DNA of 64,000 bases. It comes from Buxus sempervirens. Taxonomy: Eukaryota > Streptophyta > Magnoliopsida > Buxales > Buxaceae. Of the stretch, positions 31,363 through 42,885 are shown in pieces. The stretch lies in NCBI GenBank assembly GCA_947561395.2, contig OX387184.1:40724766-40788765 (forward strand), given 5' to 3'. The translations under genes were made by a program, and so were the position numbers. How positions within the stretch are numbered: the first letter of the stretch is position 1; each line of letters opens with the position of its first letter. Under the pieces are notes generated by a model, which made no database searches, was not told where the DNA came from, and was given only the letters and a program-made list of their open reading frames with translations.

Positions 31363-33064
31363 CTTGTGGATTTCAGCCATGATTTGTGTATTTGACTCAT
31401 GCCCTTTCTTTATTTTTGAATGCTTGTTGTTTTGCTTACTTTATTTGTGCATATTGTTGTATTTCAAATCTAATTTGTATAGAAAACTCATGAAGATATG
31501 GCATGTATGTGTTGCTTGATGGTGTCTAGAAATTTGTTTAGTGGGAGCCTATCTTGAAACATGATTTTTATGTATTTTGTGATACCATGCTCTAATTTGG
31601 GTTTTTAATGCCATGAGTTGAACATAAAAATTAAGAGCATGAAATCTAGGATTTTTGGGGGCTTTCCAGCATGTATTCCCTGAACAATCATTTCTTGTAC
31701 AATATGATTAATTGCTATATTTTTTATAACATGCTCCAATTTGGGGGTTTAATGCTATGTTATGAACATAAAGATCAAGAGCATGAAACCTAGGAATTCA
31801 GTGGGTATTTTTGGGGGTTTTAAAGCATATTTTCCCTAAATAAGCACTTCTTGTACCCTATTTTTAGTTGCTGGATTTTTAGGCTTTGGTGTGGATGTGA
31901 ACAATGCATTTTGAGCATGAATTCAGTAAACTCAGTAGGCATTTTCGGGGGTTTCCAAGCATTTTTTTCCCTAATAAAACATTTCTTGTACCATGTTATT
32001 AGTTGATGGATTTTTAGGCTTTGAGTTGGGTATGAACAATGCAATTTGAGCATCAAAATGAAAAGCATGAAGTCTGGAAATTTATGGGATGCTTTTGGGT
32101 TTCTAGCATGCGTTTTCATGGCTAATTGTTGTTTGTACAATGTGATAACATGCTTGGGTATTACTTTTGTGAATATGATGGTCATGAGCATGTTTAGGTG
32201 TTTATTATCTTGCTTGCTTGGGTTTTTAATTCTAATATAATTGTCATATTTGCCTTGGCTTGAAATTGTATGCATGGCTACGAAAAGGAGTGGCAAGGGG
32301 TTGGGACGTTGTGAATGCACCTTTAATTTTAAATGCACTTGAGCACTTTAAACTTTTTGCACAGCCTACCCATTACCTATAGGAAGTTGAACCCGAATGT
32401 ATGTAGCTTGGCGCAACAAGGTCGATATTTCGGAAAGCGAAAGTGAAAACATTCATCTTAGAATTTGAGTCAATGATGTGATGACAATGGGATCTGTGAT
32501 TTGATTCCGGACATCACTAGATTTGAGTTCTAAGTTGCCAATTAAGCCAAAAACCATACGCTTGAAGTTGGAGAAACACGTTTTCAGCTAAAGTAAATAA
32601 TTACGTTTGGGGAATTAGGTGTAATTGAGGGAATGCCGTTTACATGTTTCACAGGCCAAGGTATAATATGAATATCATATTGAAGGTAACACAAGGTGGC
32701 AAGGTAAAACCATGTTTTTTTTATTATCTTCATGTAAGTTAAAAGCCATGGTGTCCATATGTTTGGGATGAAATTTTTCCCAAAAGTGCTTGTAGCCTAA
32801 GGTTGGTGTAACCTATAGGAAGAGTTTTCAACTCAATTTAGAAGTCATCCTATCCAAAGTCCATGTAGGAGGCAACCAAGAGTACAAGATCCATGAATTG
32901 GTATCTAACTGTGGAAAGGGCATGTACCCTCATGAATATTCATGTATTTTTGCAAGTATGGTGTCAAAGTCCAATTGGAGACTATGTTTAGAGGCCAAGT
33001 CAAGGTGAACATTAAGTGGGAATGAAGATAACATGATCTAGTGAAAAAAATGAGTCAAAAATGG
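31363..33064 (+). other. E3 leader, first part
   Basis: Non-coding. It contains several diverged copies of a ~120 bp stretch with words such as GAGCATGAA, GGGGGTTT and ATTTCTTGTAC (31540-32120), so the leader itself grew by local duplication. Confidence 0.45.
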
Positions 33065-33235
33065 CTAATTCGGCATTAACCAACAACTCAGGGCGGTTAA
33101 ACAGTATAATCTCCTTATCCGACATATGTCATCAGCAAAAAGGTTATATGTATGTATCCGATCATTTGTATCGGATACAATAAAGCATAGCTTTATCCGA
33201 TTTGACATGTTGGATACAGCCCGAAAATTGGCAAA
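33065..33235. promoter_or_regulatory. Second E3 inverted-arm cluster, in the leader
   Basis: Sites with TATCCGA and TCGGATACAA arms, for example TGTATCCGA/TCGGATACA near 33155-33182 and TTATCCGA/TTGGATACA near 33190-33220. They match the LTR cluster at 29008-29145. In E1 the extra clusters mark promoters of extra genes; here no gene is recognised next to it. Confidence 0.5.
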
Positions 33236-33544
33236 TGGATTTTTCATCCCCATTTTTTGAGAATAAAATGCCTAAAACATTGGGAATAATCTGTGGGCAC
33301 CCCAAGGAGAGTATGAAAAGATAATTCAAGTGTTCAAAAAATTTAACTAAGGATTTAACCTAATTTTGAAACACAAATCTACCCTTTCCCACAAGCCTAA
33401 GAAAGATCCATTAAGGGGAGGGAGGGGGGGTGCGCGGGGGGACCAAAGTGTCATATTTCTTGATACCAATTCACCTCAAACATGTTTCAATCAAAAATTT
33501 GAAGTTGAAAACTAAGGAAATTCAGTAAATCTAAAAAAATAAAA

Positions 33545-34415
33545 AAAATCCTTTGGTTGGTCTTTTTAGTACCAATCAGTTGAATTTTTGTGGGACATTT
33601 GGAAGCCCTAGAATATTCCAAAAAAAAAACCTTTGGTTGGTCTTTTTCGTACCTATCAGTTGAATTTTTGTGGGACATTTGGAAGCCCTAGAATATTCCA
33701 AAAAAAAAAACAAACAAACCTTTGGTTGGTCTTTTTCGTACCAATCAATTGAATTTCTATGGGACACTTGGAAGCCCTAGAATATTCCAAAAACCCTTTG
33801 GTTGATCTTTTTCGTACCAATCAATTGAATTTTTGTGGGACATTTGGAAGCCCTAGAATATTCCAAAAAAACCTTTGGTTGGTCTTTTTCGTACCAATCA
33901 ACTCAAACCTTTGTGGGACCTTTGGAAGCCCTAGAATATTCCAAAAAACCTTTGGTTGGTCTTTTTTGTACCAATCAATTGAATTTTTGTGGGACATTTG
34001 GAAGCCCTAGAATATTCCAAAAAAAAACCTTTGGTTGGTCTTTTTCGTACCAATCAATTGAATTTCTGTAGGACATTTGGAAGCCCTAGAATATTCAAAA
34101 AAAAAAAACCTTTGGTTGGTCTTTTTCGTACCAATCAATTGAATTTTTGTGGGACACTTAGAAGCCCTAAAATATTCCATAAAACCTTTGGTTGGCCTTT
34201 TTAGTACCAATCAAATCAAAACTTTGTGGGACCTTTGGAAGCCCTAGAATATTCCAAAAAAACCTTTGGTTGGTCTTTTTCTTATCAATCAACTCAAACC
34301 TTTGTGGGACCTTTGGAAGCCCTAGAGTATTCCAAAAAAAACCTTTGGTTGCTCTTTTTCAAACCAATCAATCTAAAATCTTGTGGGACCTTTGGAAGCC
34401 CTAAAATATTCCAAC
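33545..34415. repeat. Tandem repeat in the E3 leader, ~11 copies of a ~78 bp unit
   Basis: Each unit contains CCTTTGGTTGGTCTTTTTCG, a CCAATCA word, TTGTGGGAC and GGAAGCCCTAGAATATTCC followed by an A run of 5 to 13. Most length differences lie in the A run. Open frames here on both strands repeat the unit and are not genes. It ends 190 bp before the gag start. Confidence 0.9.
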
Positions 34416-34604
34416 AACAAAAAAAATAGAAGAATATATAAAAAAAAACAAATAAATCTGGACTTGTGTTCACCTAACTCACTATCTACATTTATAGGTG
34501 TGTGACTCAGATTAAATTTGAACTGACATGTTTCTTTGTTTTTCCTTCTCCAGGTACACATACTTGCAACCATTGCTCCTGTAACCATATCAAAAACCCG
34601 TACC

Positions 34605-36471
34605 ATGAATCTGGAAGAGAATCAAGCCACCATCCTTGCTCAGGATTTTGTTCAACTGCAAGAGCAAGTGGCCGGATTGGCCAAAATTCTAGGAGACTTA
34701 CTAGCAGCTCAGGCCCAAGCCCAAAACCAAGCCTCTAATTCCCATCAAGCAACGCCACCTCAAACCTACGTTCCACCTCTAGCTCAACCCATACCTGAGC
34801 CCATTTCAGAACCTGTCCTTGAACCTATCCTGATCAGGGAAAATACTGTGGAATATGAGAAAGAGATGGAAAAGGAAAGAGCCAGGAAGGAGATGGAAAG
34901 GAAATTGCTACACAAGATAGAGAGGATCCAAGAAGAACTCAATGAGGTGAAGCGGGGAAACAGTTATGGAGGTACCACCTTCGATGATCTGTGCATATAC
35001 CCGGATGTATGCCTATTGGCAAAATTCAAATTCCTGGACTTTGACAAATATGATGGCATGGGCTGCCCAATGAGCCACCTGAAGTTATACTACGGGGTTT
35101 TGTGCCAGTTTGGCTGAGATGATGGCATACTGATCCAACTCTTCCAGAGGAGTTTGACGGGAGCGGCTCTGAGGTGGTTTGCCACCGTGGACCATGGAAG
35201 GATCAGAAGGTGGAAGGACTTGGCCGACGCTTTTCTAGACCAGTATAAGTTTAACTCGGAGATTGTGTGAGATCGATATGACATGATGAGGATGAGTAAA
35301 GGAAAAGAGGAATCGGTACGGCAATATGCTAAGAGGTGGAGAGAGGCTGCCTTTCAAGTCAGGCCACCTATGTTGGAGCCTGAGATGATCTCAACGTTCG
35401 TAAGCACACTAAGGAAGCCCTTCTATAATCATCTAGTGGGTCAGATTACCACCAATTTTGCAGCCTTGGTACAGGTGGCTAACCGGATCGAGGAAGGGGT
35501 CAGGTCAGGAAAACTCATTGATTACTCTACTTTGGCTGGACAATCTGATTCCTCCACTTCCCTGGCACAGAAGAAAGGGAATGGGTTCAAGAAGAATGGA
35601 GCAAGGAAAGAAGGAGAAGTAAACCTGGTACAAGCCCCTCCTCCCAAGAAACCACTCCATGTCAATATTTCTGCACCCCAGCAAGCCCACCAAGCCCAGC
35701 AGTCATATCAGACCCCGCTCAACGTCAATTTCTCCCCCTCCATGCCTGCAAACTAGAGGAGAGCTTTTACTAAGGAAGAAAAGGATGCCTTGATGGCAAC
35801 AAGGAGGAGCAGAGTTTTTACCCCCCCTTCCCGTGTCTCTTTCCCAACTGTTACCAACCCTGCTGAAAGGGGAGTATGTAACCTTGAAGGAGCCCAACCC
35901 AAATGCCTCGAAGGGGAGGAATTTTGATCCAGTAGTCACTTGTGACTTCCACATGGGTGCACCATGGTACTCTACGGACAGCTGTTGGATTCTGAAGCAT
36001 GCGGTTCAGGATCTATTGGACCAGAAAGCCCTGTTCTTCAATACTACTGCGCCTGCCCCATCGGGTAGCGATATTGGACAAAACCCCCTGCCTTATCACA
36101 ATGGGGCAAGCCAGTCCAACTCTATCACAGCCATATCCTCCATGAAAAGGGCCTTTGACCCATCTCAATTGATAGCTCCCATGGGGACCTCGGTTAAGGT
36201 TCAATTTTTCCAAGAAAAAGAGGAGGATGAAGTCAATATCATCTCCAAGAAGAATGACTGTGTTGTTGAGGACATTAGCTCCTCTCTGAACCGGGTCTCC
36301 TCCCTTATGGCCCAAATAAACATTGCAAGGCCTCATTTGGTCTTTAATTGCAATTCACCCACTTTTTCTCCATCCCAGCCATCAAAAACTCCCTTGGTCA
36401 TCCAATGTGACCCTACTATTGCATCCATTACTTCCTCTGTTCCAACAACTCCCAAACAGCTTCTACCCTTG
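34605..36471 (+). pseudogene. gag: E3 Gag (Tat-type), broken by stops and a frameshift
   Basis: ATG at 34605. A short N-terminal coiled coil, a Gln/Pro/Ala-rich region and a Lys/Glu coiled coil are followed by the retrotransposon gag domain: FLDFDKYDG, then SLTGAALRWF, ESVRQYAKRWREAAFQV, and VGQITTNFAALV. In-frame TGA stops lie at 35115-35117 and 35268-35270, a TAG at 35754-35756, and a shift falls in the C7 run at 35821-35827. The later part contains the SLSQLLPTLL and CDFHMGAPWYSTDSC motifs of Tat gag. It is interrupted at 36471/36472 by a solo LTR; the frame resumes at 40835. Gag would form the particle; this copy cannot. Confidence 0.85.
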
Positions 36472-39400
36472 TATGTAAAATCCCAAAATTTTAATGAAAT
36501 TAAAATTTATGATTTTAGTAATTAAGTAATGCAAGGGGCAAAATTTTACAGATTTGGAGATCGGAAAGGGTTGACTTGAGTTGGGTGAACCGGTTGGTTA
36601 ATTTGATTAAAATGGGCGAGGGCTTGGCTAAGAATTATTATTGATCGATTTTATGTTGATTCAGTGGATGGCATGAGTAGAATCAAGGTATCCAAATTTT
36701 GTTCGTATAGGAAAATGCTGGAGTGGCAACCATGGGATCAAATTTTAATCAGCTCCTTGACGGCATCTATAAAAAGAGTTTAGTTTGAGATTGGCAGTTT
36801 TGTTGGTTTGTGGTACAGCCGAATCTGAGATTTCAGAGAGAAGAAGAAGGAAAGCTGGGATTGAGAGGTCAGACCTGGGCAGTAAGTGAGATCAGGAAGA
36901 GATCTGATCTGAACCTCTTCTCCGTTTGATGTAGAGCTGAAATACAATTGCGGCAGAAACTTCAATTCATCCAGGAGCAGAAATCTCAGCAAGATAAATC
37001 AAAATTCAGGTAAGATTACTGTAGTTAGGTTAGATTTCATTGAGAGTTATCAGAGAATCTCAGATCTGTAGAGATCTGATCAATTTATTAATTTCTACAG
37101 AAGTGTTCAATCGTTTGGTTTGAGCTGGAACCGATTTTCCCTACAGCAGCAACTTCATTCCTCTTGGGGCAAATTAACCTTGTGAATTTAGATCACCTGG
37201 GTGTGATTGACAAATTGAGAGAGGTTGAGCTGGGAATTACCTTCAATCATGTAAGTAGCACAAATCTACATTGTTTGGATGTTTTAAATTGAATTTGATT
37301 CAGTCTGGAACTAGAGATTTATTCGAACCCTGTTGTTACAGAATTTTCTGGCGTTTAGGCTTAAAGCAATAGAAAATTTGAATCAAATAAATTTACAGCA
37401 GGATTTTAATTGAATAGTTGAGTTTTAAGTTTTCTGAAGATGTTATCATGGAGAAAAACCGAGCAGGTTTCATACCCAAGTAAAATTATATTTTTGCTGA
37501 AAATTGTGGAATGAGAAAGTGGTAAGAGCGGCTAAATTTGGTGTTAAATGTTTGAGTGATTCAATTAAATCCAAATAAGGCTAAAAGTGTTATTTGAAGG
37601 TTCAAGATTATCATAGAGTTGGTTTGGAATAATAGTTTTAGGTCAGTCCTATTAAAAATTGATCAATCGAAATGGTGGCTTGTGGAATGAGTGCTGGCGC
37701 CAAGGCAAGATATCTGGCGCCAACCCTTCCAGGGGTTAGCACCAGCTCCATTTCTACAGCCATCTGCAGCTGTTGAGCATAAGTTATTTTAGCTATGTGC
37801 AATTCAATATTATTAGTTTAGATTATTTATTTAAATGCTTGTAATACAGTGGAAGAGTTATTAGTTATATGCTGGGTTATTGGAGAAAGGGACCATCTGC
37901 TGAGTGGCGCCTACCTCTCCAGAGGTTGGCACCAGCTCACCCATCTTAGTCTTTGTGAGAGATTTTAAAATGCAAATAGGGGTTTATTCTTATGGGACTA
38001 AATTAGGAGTTGTATGAATAGATGAGCTGAACTAGAAGCACATTTGAAGACATCAGTTCTGAAATCAGGAAATTTGTGTGGATGTCAAGTGCTGCTGTGG
38101 TTGGTGCCCAACAGCTCTTATTTATATTTTGTGATTATTATAAAATGGCAATTAGGGAGTTCTCTTAGGGGATTTAGATAGGTGTATTTGAAGTTCTTTG
38201 GGTGAAGTATAGGTGCTGGAGCTAGGGGTATACTATGGTAATGAGTATTGAAACTAGGAAACTATGTTAACAATAAGTTAAGAGTTCTTTTGAGATCAGA
38301 TTTTCTGTCCAGCTCTTATTCTCTGCAGTTTGAAAAACTCATATGGAAAATGATCAAAAGGACAAATTGGAGATGAAGAGAGGGAATTAGAGAGAAATTT
38401 AGATGCTGAAATGAGTGTTCACAATAGGGGTTTTAGGCCGATAAGCATGGTGAATGTTACAGATTTAGATATGGTTGAGGTATGTGCATTAAAGTCAGGT
38501 AAAACCCATTGTGAAGCTTTCTTTTAAGTTCAGGTAATTTGAGTTATTGGGAGCATGCTGGGTGTCCCAATAGGGTAATCAAAATTCTGTTAAGAAATAA
38601 TAATCAGGTTTCCTTGAGTGCTGAAATATTTCCAGCACTTGCAAGTTTTTCATTTGAAAAATTCAAGTGGTGGAATTACCTACAGGTTTTAATAGAAATG
38701 ATTAAAGGGGAGTGGAGTGGAGTGAATTTACTAAAAGGGGAAACATAGCTGGAAAATTTAATTACTGAAAACAGAATTTCTTAAGTAAGGAATGTGGTGA
38801 GTCTAGGGAAGTGAAGTAATGCAAATCGGAACTATATTAATTTAGGTAATGTGTAGATTAGATGGACTTAAAGGATTAATTGAGATGAATTAAGGTAGTT
38901 GGAGAAAGTAATGAAGTGCTGAAATCAATGTATAAAAGAGGGGTTTTACCTTAAGAGAATTGGTGAATATTTGATATACGGCATAAGGGTTTTAGAGCAT
39001 TGAAATTCTGAAGTAAAGAGCATATGAAAGTCCTTCGGTAGGTTCAGATTTTATTTGGGGATTCTTTGGAGTAATGTTAGAGAAAATTTTCAGAAATTAA
39101 GTTAATTTAGAAGTGGAAATCAATGGAATACATTTGAATAAATTGGAGGTGCTAAATGTAGGCAATAATGGCTTTGGTTAAATAAGAATGAATTAGGTAT
39201 AATCTTTATAAGAAAGTTACTGTTTGGGCATAAGACAAGTAATACAAGACCGAATTCAATAATGAAATTTAATTCTGGATTTTTAGCATTTGTAGTGGCC
39301 GATTTAACCTAAAACAACACTTTTATCAATTTTTGTCTTTTAGAGGGAGGTTTTGGTAATTCATGAAAAGAGCTTGTAAACTAAATATAAGGATAAACTT

Positions 39401-40829
39401 TGCTTACCAGAAGATGTGCTTTGTTTCTGGAAATTTCAGAAATTAAATATTATTTGTTCTGAGTCTGAGGTTGCTTAACTAGAGGATTAGATCAGATTTG
39501 ATTAAAAAAAATTGATGGAGTTAATTTCGCTGTTGAGACTAAAGTAGTTTTTATGTAACTAACAATTAAGCTAAATTGGGAAAATGCTGAAAATAAAGAG
39601 GGATATTAGAGAGTATAAATTAGAATTGAAAGGATTATAAGATAATACATATAAGAATTATTGATTAGGCAAATAGTGCTTATAAAATTTCTGATTTTGT
39701 GAATACAGTTAAACTTTGATTATTATCATTGGTTTTCATCTCGGAGTAGACGGGATTGTCATGATTATGGAAACTTTAAATTGAATTGTTTTTATGCGGA
39801 TTCTCCGGAAAGGGATTTCTTTTTAAACTAAATATGAATGTTTAGATTTTGATCGTGAATTGGGTTTTCCTTCATGTACTTGGAGAGACATTTTGTGATT
39901 CCCGTGTATCTCGGGATGTTGTTGCCTCCGTGTATCTCGGGGATGCCCCGTGTAGCTCGGGATGATATGATTGGGATTGAGATGAGTTGTGCTTGCTAGA
40001 TTTCACGGTTGGTTTTGGTTTTAGAGTCTAGTGGGCATAGCTCGATATGGATCCATGTTAGGAGCTAGTTAGTGGAAGGGATTGTTCTTTACTAGTTGTA
40101 ATACTTTGTTCACGCACGCGTTTCCACTGTGTACTCAGTGAGGCCTGATCGTGTACTCGGCTGGCTGCGGCTATCCCTCATTTTATCGTGTACTCGGACT
40201 GTGACTGGATTAGTACATGCCAACCCATCACTGTACTGGATGGGTTCTCCCGCAATAAGACGATGATCGTGTACTCGGCATATCGCACCTAAGCCGGGAG
40301 GTGGCATAGTGAACATTGGCATTACCTAGTTAAAGGCAGTCTTATTTCATGAGTCCTACAGTGACTTGTTAACTACTGTTTCGATGTGACATATGTGACT
40401 GTTTAAATTGGATTATTCTTGTATCTTATACTGATCGATGAACTACTATTGGATTAATCGAATTATTCAGAATTGATGTGTTATCGCTACGGTTGCATGA
40501 TTTACAATTGTTGCATAATTTAGAACTGATAAATTGTATTTTAGCATGCATGTGCTGCTTACTGGAATATTCGTATCTCATTACGTTTTGTTTTGTTTTG
40601 TTTTCAGTTTCTGGTAAGGACGGCACCAGCGGGTATATGCTCGGTTCATGTGAGTTAGCATTGGTTATAGTATTTTATTTTTTTGAGCGTGGGTTATAGT
40701 GCACTCTGATGATCCAGTTATTATTTTATTCATGTTTTCCTTCACTCTGATTTGCTATCCTGGGTTATATATTAACCTTCGGAGATAAGTTACGAATTTA
40801 CCCACGTAACTTGGATCCGGGGCGTTACA
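36472..40829. mobile_element. Solo LTR or LTR-like insertion in E3 gag, 4358 bp, TSD CCTTG
   Basis: CCTTG stands on both sides (36467-36471 and 40830-40834) and taking the insert out brings the gag frame together. On the minus strand it begins TGTAACGCCCCGG, a common start of plant gypsy LTRs, and ends ACATA. On the plus strand it has a TATA box (TATAAAAAG, about 36767) with a leader ending in a donor (CAG/GTAAGA, 37010), so its direction is unsettled. Inside lie a CGTGTA-CTCGG word array (39900-40280), TGGCGCCAA words (37695-37930) and no coding region. I see no repeat of one end inside the other, so it is probably a single very large LTR. Confidence 0.7.
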
Positions 40830-41718
40830 CCTTGGTGGTAAATATTCCACCTATTTGTAATACTCCAAAACCAACTCCTACATCCCGGTCCAAACTCCAA
40901 CTGCTTGTGGTCCATGTCCCCAAACTTTCTTATTCTGAGTTGGCTATACCGTGGAATGACAGCGAAAGGGTCACGACTACGGTTCCAGTGATCCAGAACC
41001 AAAACCAGGAGGAGGTGAACCTCATGACGAGGTCAGGGAGATGTTTAGAAGGAGAAGAAAAAGAAAAAGAACTGGAAGTGGAGAAGGAAAGAAAAGAAAA
41101 AAATGAAAGGCAAGACAAAAGTAGGGGAAGACACCCCCCAGGGTGCAGAAAATGAAGCAGCATACCTCATCAAAATAATAAAAAAGAGTGAATTTAATAT
41201 TGTCGAACAGTTGAATAAGGTCCCGGCCCAGATTTCAATACTGGGACTTTCGCTGAATTCAGAAAAGCACAGGAACGCATTATTAAGGGTGCTTCAGAGT
41301 GCACACGTGTCTCAGGCTATTGATCCGGACCAACTAAGCAAAATGGTTGGTCAAATTTTATCACACAACCTGATAAGTTTTTCAGAAAGTGAAATAAGCC
41401 CCGGTGGGTGTTACCATGTTGACCCTTTGCACATCACTGTGCTTTGTAAGGGCAATATGGTGGCACGGGTTTTAATAGACAATGGGTCAGCTTTAAATGT
41501 CTGCCCATTAATCACTTTTGCCAAACTTGGTCTGAATCAATCCAAGATTAAGCAGAATTGGAGGATTGTGAGGGTTTTTGATAGCTCTAAGACACACTCC
41601 CTAGGGGAGATTGAACTACCGGTCACCATTGGACCGAATATCTTCAACATCACATTTGAAGTGATGGATATCCCAGCAGCCTTCAATCTGCTCCTAGCGA
41701 AGCTATGGATACACTCGG
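40830..41718 (+). pseudogene. E3 Gag C terminus and aspartic protease, cut off by E4
   Basis: Continues the gag frame with a spacer, then a Glu/Lys-rich linker. A frameshift in the A7 run at 41097-41103 moves to the frame of 41103-41718. That part carries a conserved pre-protease block (ISILGLSLNSEKHRNALLRV) and the protease with the LIDNGSALNV signature, where Asp-Asn-Gly replaces the usual Asp-Thr/Ser-Gly as is common in Tat elements. It ends at LLLAKLWIHS, exactly where the E4 LTR begins (TG at 41719). Confidence 0.82.
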
Positions 41719-41839
41719 TGTAAGCACCTCATTTTTGCGCTCCCCGAAAAACCAAAAATACAAACCCTGGACAGAAAGTCAAACCCTAAGGGGTGAAAAG
41801 TTGACTTTTTGATCAAGTGAAAATTGGCCACCTTGCTTT

Positions 41840-42430
41840 ATACCATTGGATAGAGAATCTCGACACGGTTCCAACGCAACTGAGTTTGCAGGAATCGGGG
41901 TCCGGATGAAGGTTCTGCGGGCAGTCAAACTTAAGGAAAAGCCGAGAGTTGAATTTTCCTCGAATTCCGTGCCAAGTACCTTGCTTTATATCATTGGATA
42001 GAGAATCTCGACACGAGTCCAACGCAACTGAGTTTGCAGGAATCGGGGTCCGGATGAAGGTTCTGCAGGCAGTCAAACCTGAGCAGAGCCAAAAGTTGAC
42101 TTTCTGCTAAAATCCGATCCAGAGGCCTACCCCTAGGTCATTGGATAGAGAATCTCGACACGGTTCCAACGCAACTGAGTTTGCAGGAATCGGGGTCCGG
42201 ATGAAGGTTCTGCGGGTGGTCAAACTTGAGCAGAGCCAAAAGTTGACTTTCTGCTAAAATCCGATCCGGAGGCCTACCCCTAGGTCATGGGATGGAGGGC
42301 TCCGATACGATTCTAATGAAACTAAGTTTGCCCAGATCGGAGTCCGGATGAAGAAAATATGAGCTGATGAAATTTCCGAGCAGCAAAACCGGCAATCTGC
42401 GCACGTGGCAAAAAGCTGCACACGTGGCAA
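41840..42430 (+). repeat. 147 bp subrepeats at the start of the E4 LTR
   Basis: Four copies of a unit containing CATTGGATAGAGAATCTCGA, CAACGCAACTGAGTTTGCAG and GGTCCGGATGAAGG. The anchor CAT(T/G)GG starts at 41845, 41992, 42139 and 42286, steps of exactly 147 bp; the fourth copy is diverged. All five E4 LTRs have it, and the related solo LTR has it on the minus strand at 19609, 19756 and 19905. Confidence 0.88.
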
Positions 42431-42572
42431 GTTGCGCAGGAAAATATCTCGGGGATCAAATCCGTAAATATCCGAACATTCGAAATATCCCAGGGACTAA
42501 ATCTGTAAAAATCCAAGAATATCGGATTTTACCAAAAATTGCCAGGGACTAAATCCAAATTTTTAGATTTTT

Positions 42573-42690
42573 ACGTCCGGCGAGCGGCGGCATTAAATGA
42601 TTTTCATCATTATGCCGCTCGCGCGGACGTGGCGAGCGAGCATGCGCCCACCTTGAGCTGGGCGCCAAGGTGGGCGCATACCCTTTTTTC
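42573..42690 (+). promoter_or_regulatory. E4 LTR inverted-arm cluster upstream of TATA
   Basis: Two strong inverted pairs: a hairpin with arms CGAGCGGC and GCCGCTCG enclosing inverted ATGAT/ATCAT words, and arms GCGCCCACCTT and AAGGTGGGCGC around a GGGCGCC core. They lie directly above TATAAAAG at 42697-42704. Equivalent clusters occur in each later LTR copy. Confidence 0.65.
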
Positions 42691-42696
42691 TTGGCC

Positions 42697-42704
42697 TATA
42701 AAAG
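42697..42704 (+). promoter_or_regulatory. TATA box of the E4 LTR
   Basis: TATAAAAG in GGCCTATAAAAGCCGCG, present in all five E4 LTRs of the window. Confidence 0.7.
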
Positions 42705-42862
42705 CCGCGCGAGTGCTCGCGCAAAGGGTTCGGCATTTTTTGGTGGTTCAGACATTTTTGTGAGGTTGGAGAGCTTCGGTTGAAGGTTTTTTTAAGGTGC
42801 AGTGTCCAAGCTTCTTCCAACCCAAAAACCCTACCTGTCTCGGTCACTTTGGCCACCCCAAG

Positions 42863-42885
42863 CCCCCCCCCCCCCCCCCCCCCCC
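42863..42885. repeat. Poly-C run in the E4 LTR leader, variable between copies
   Basis: About 23 C here. In the other four LTR copies the run is shorter, about 18 to 21 bases. It is one source of unit length change. Confidence 0.85.

Noticed and set aside
33487..34429. Open frames with repeated LEALEYSKK-like or RASKCPTKIQ-like units
   Set aside because: They are readings of the 78 bp tandem repeat in both directions; no sign of selection on one frame.
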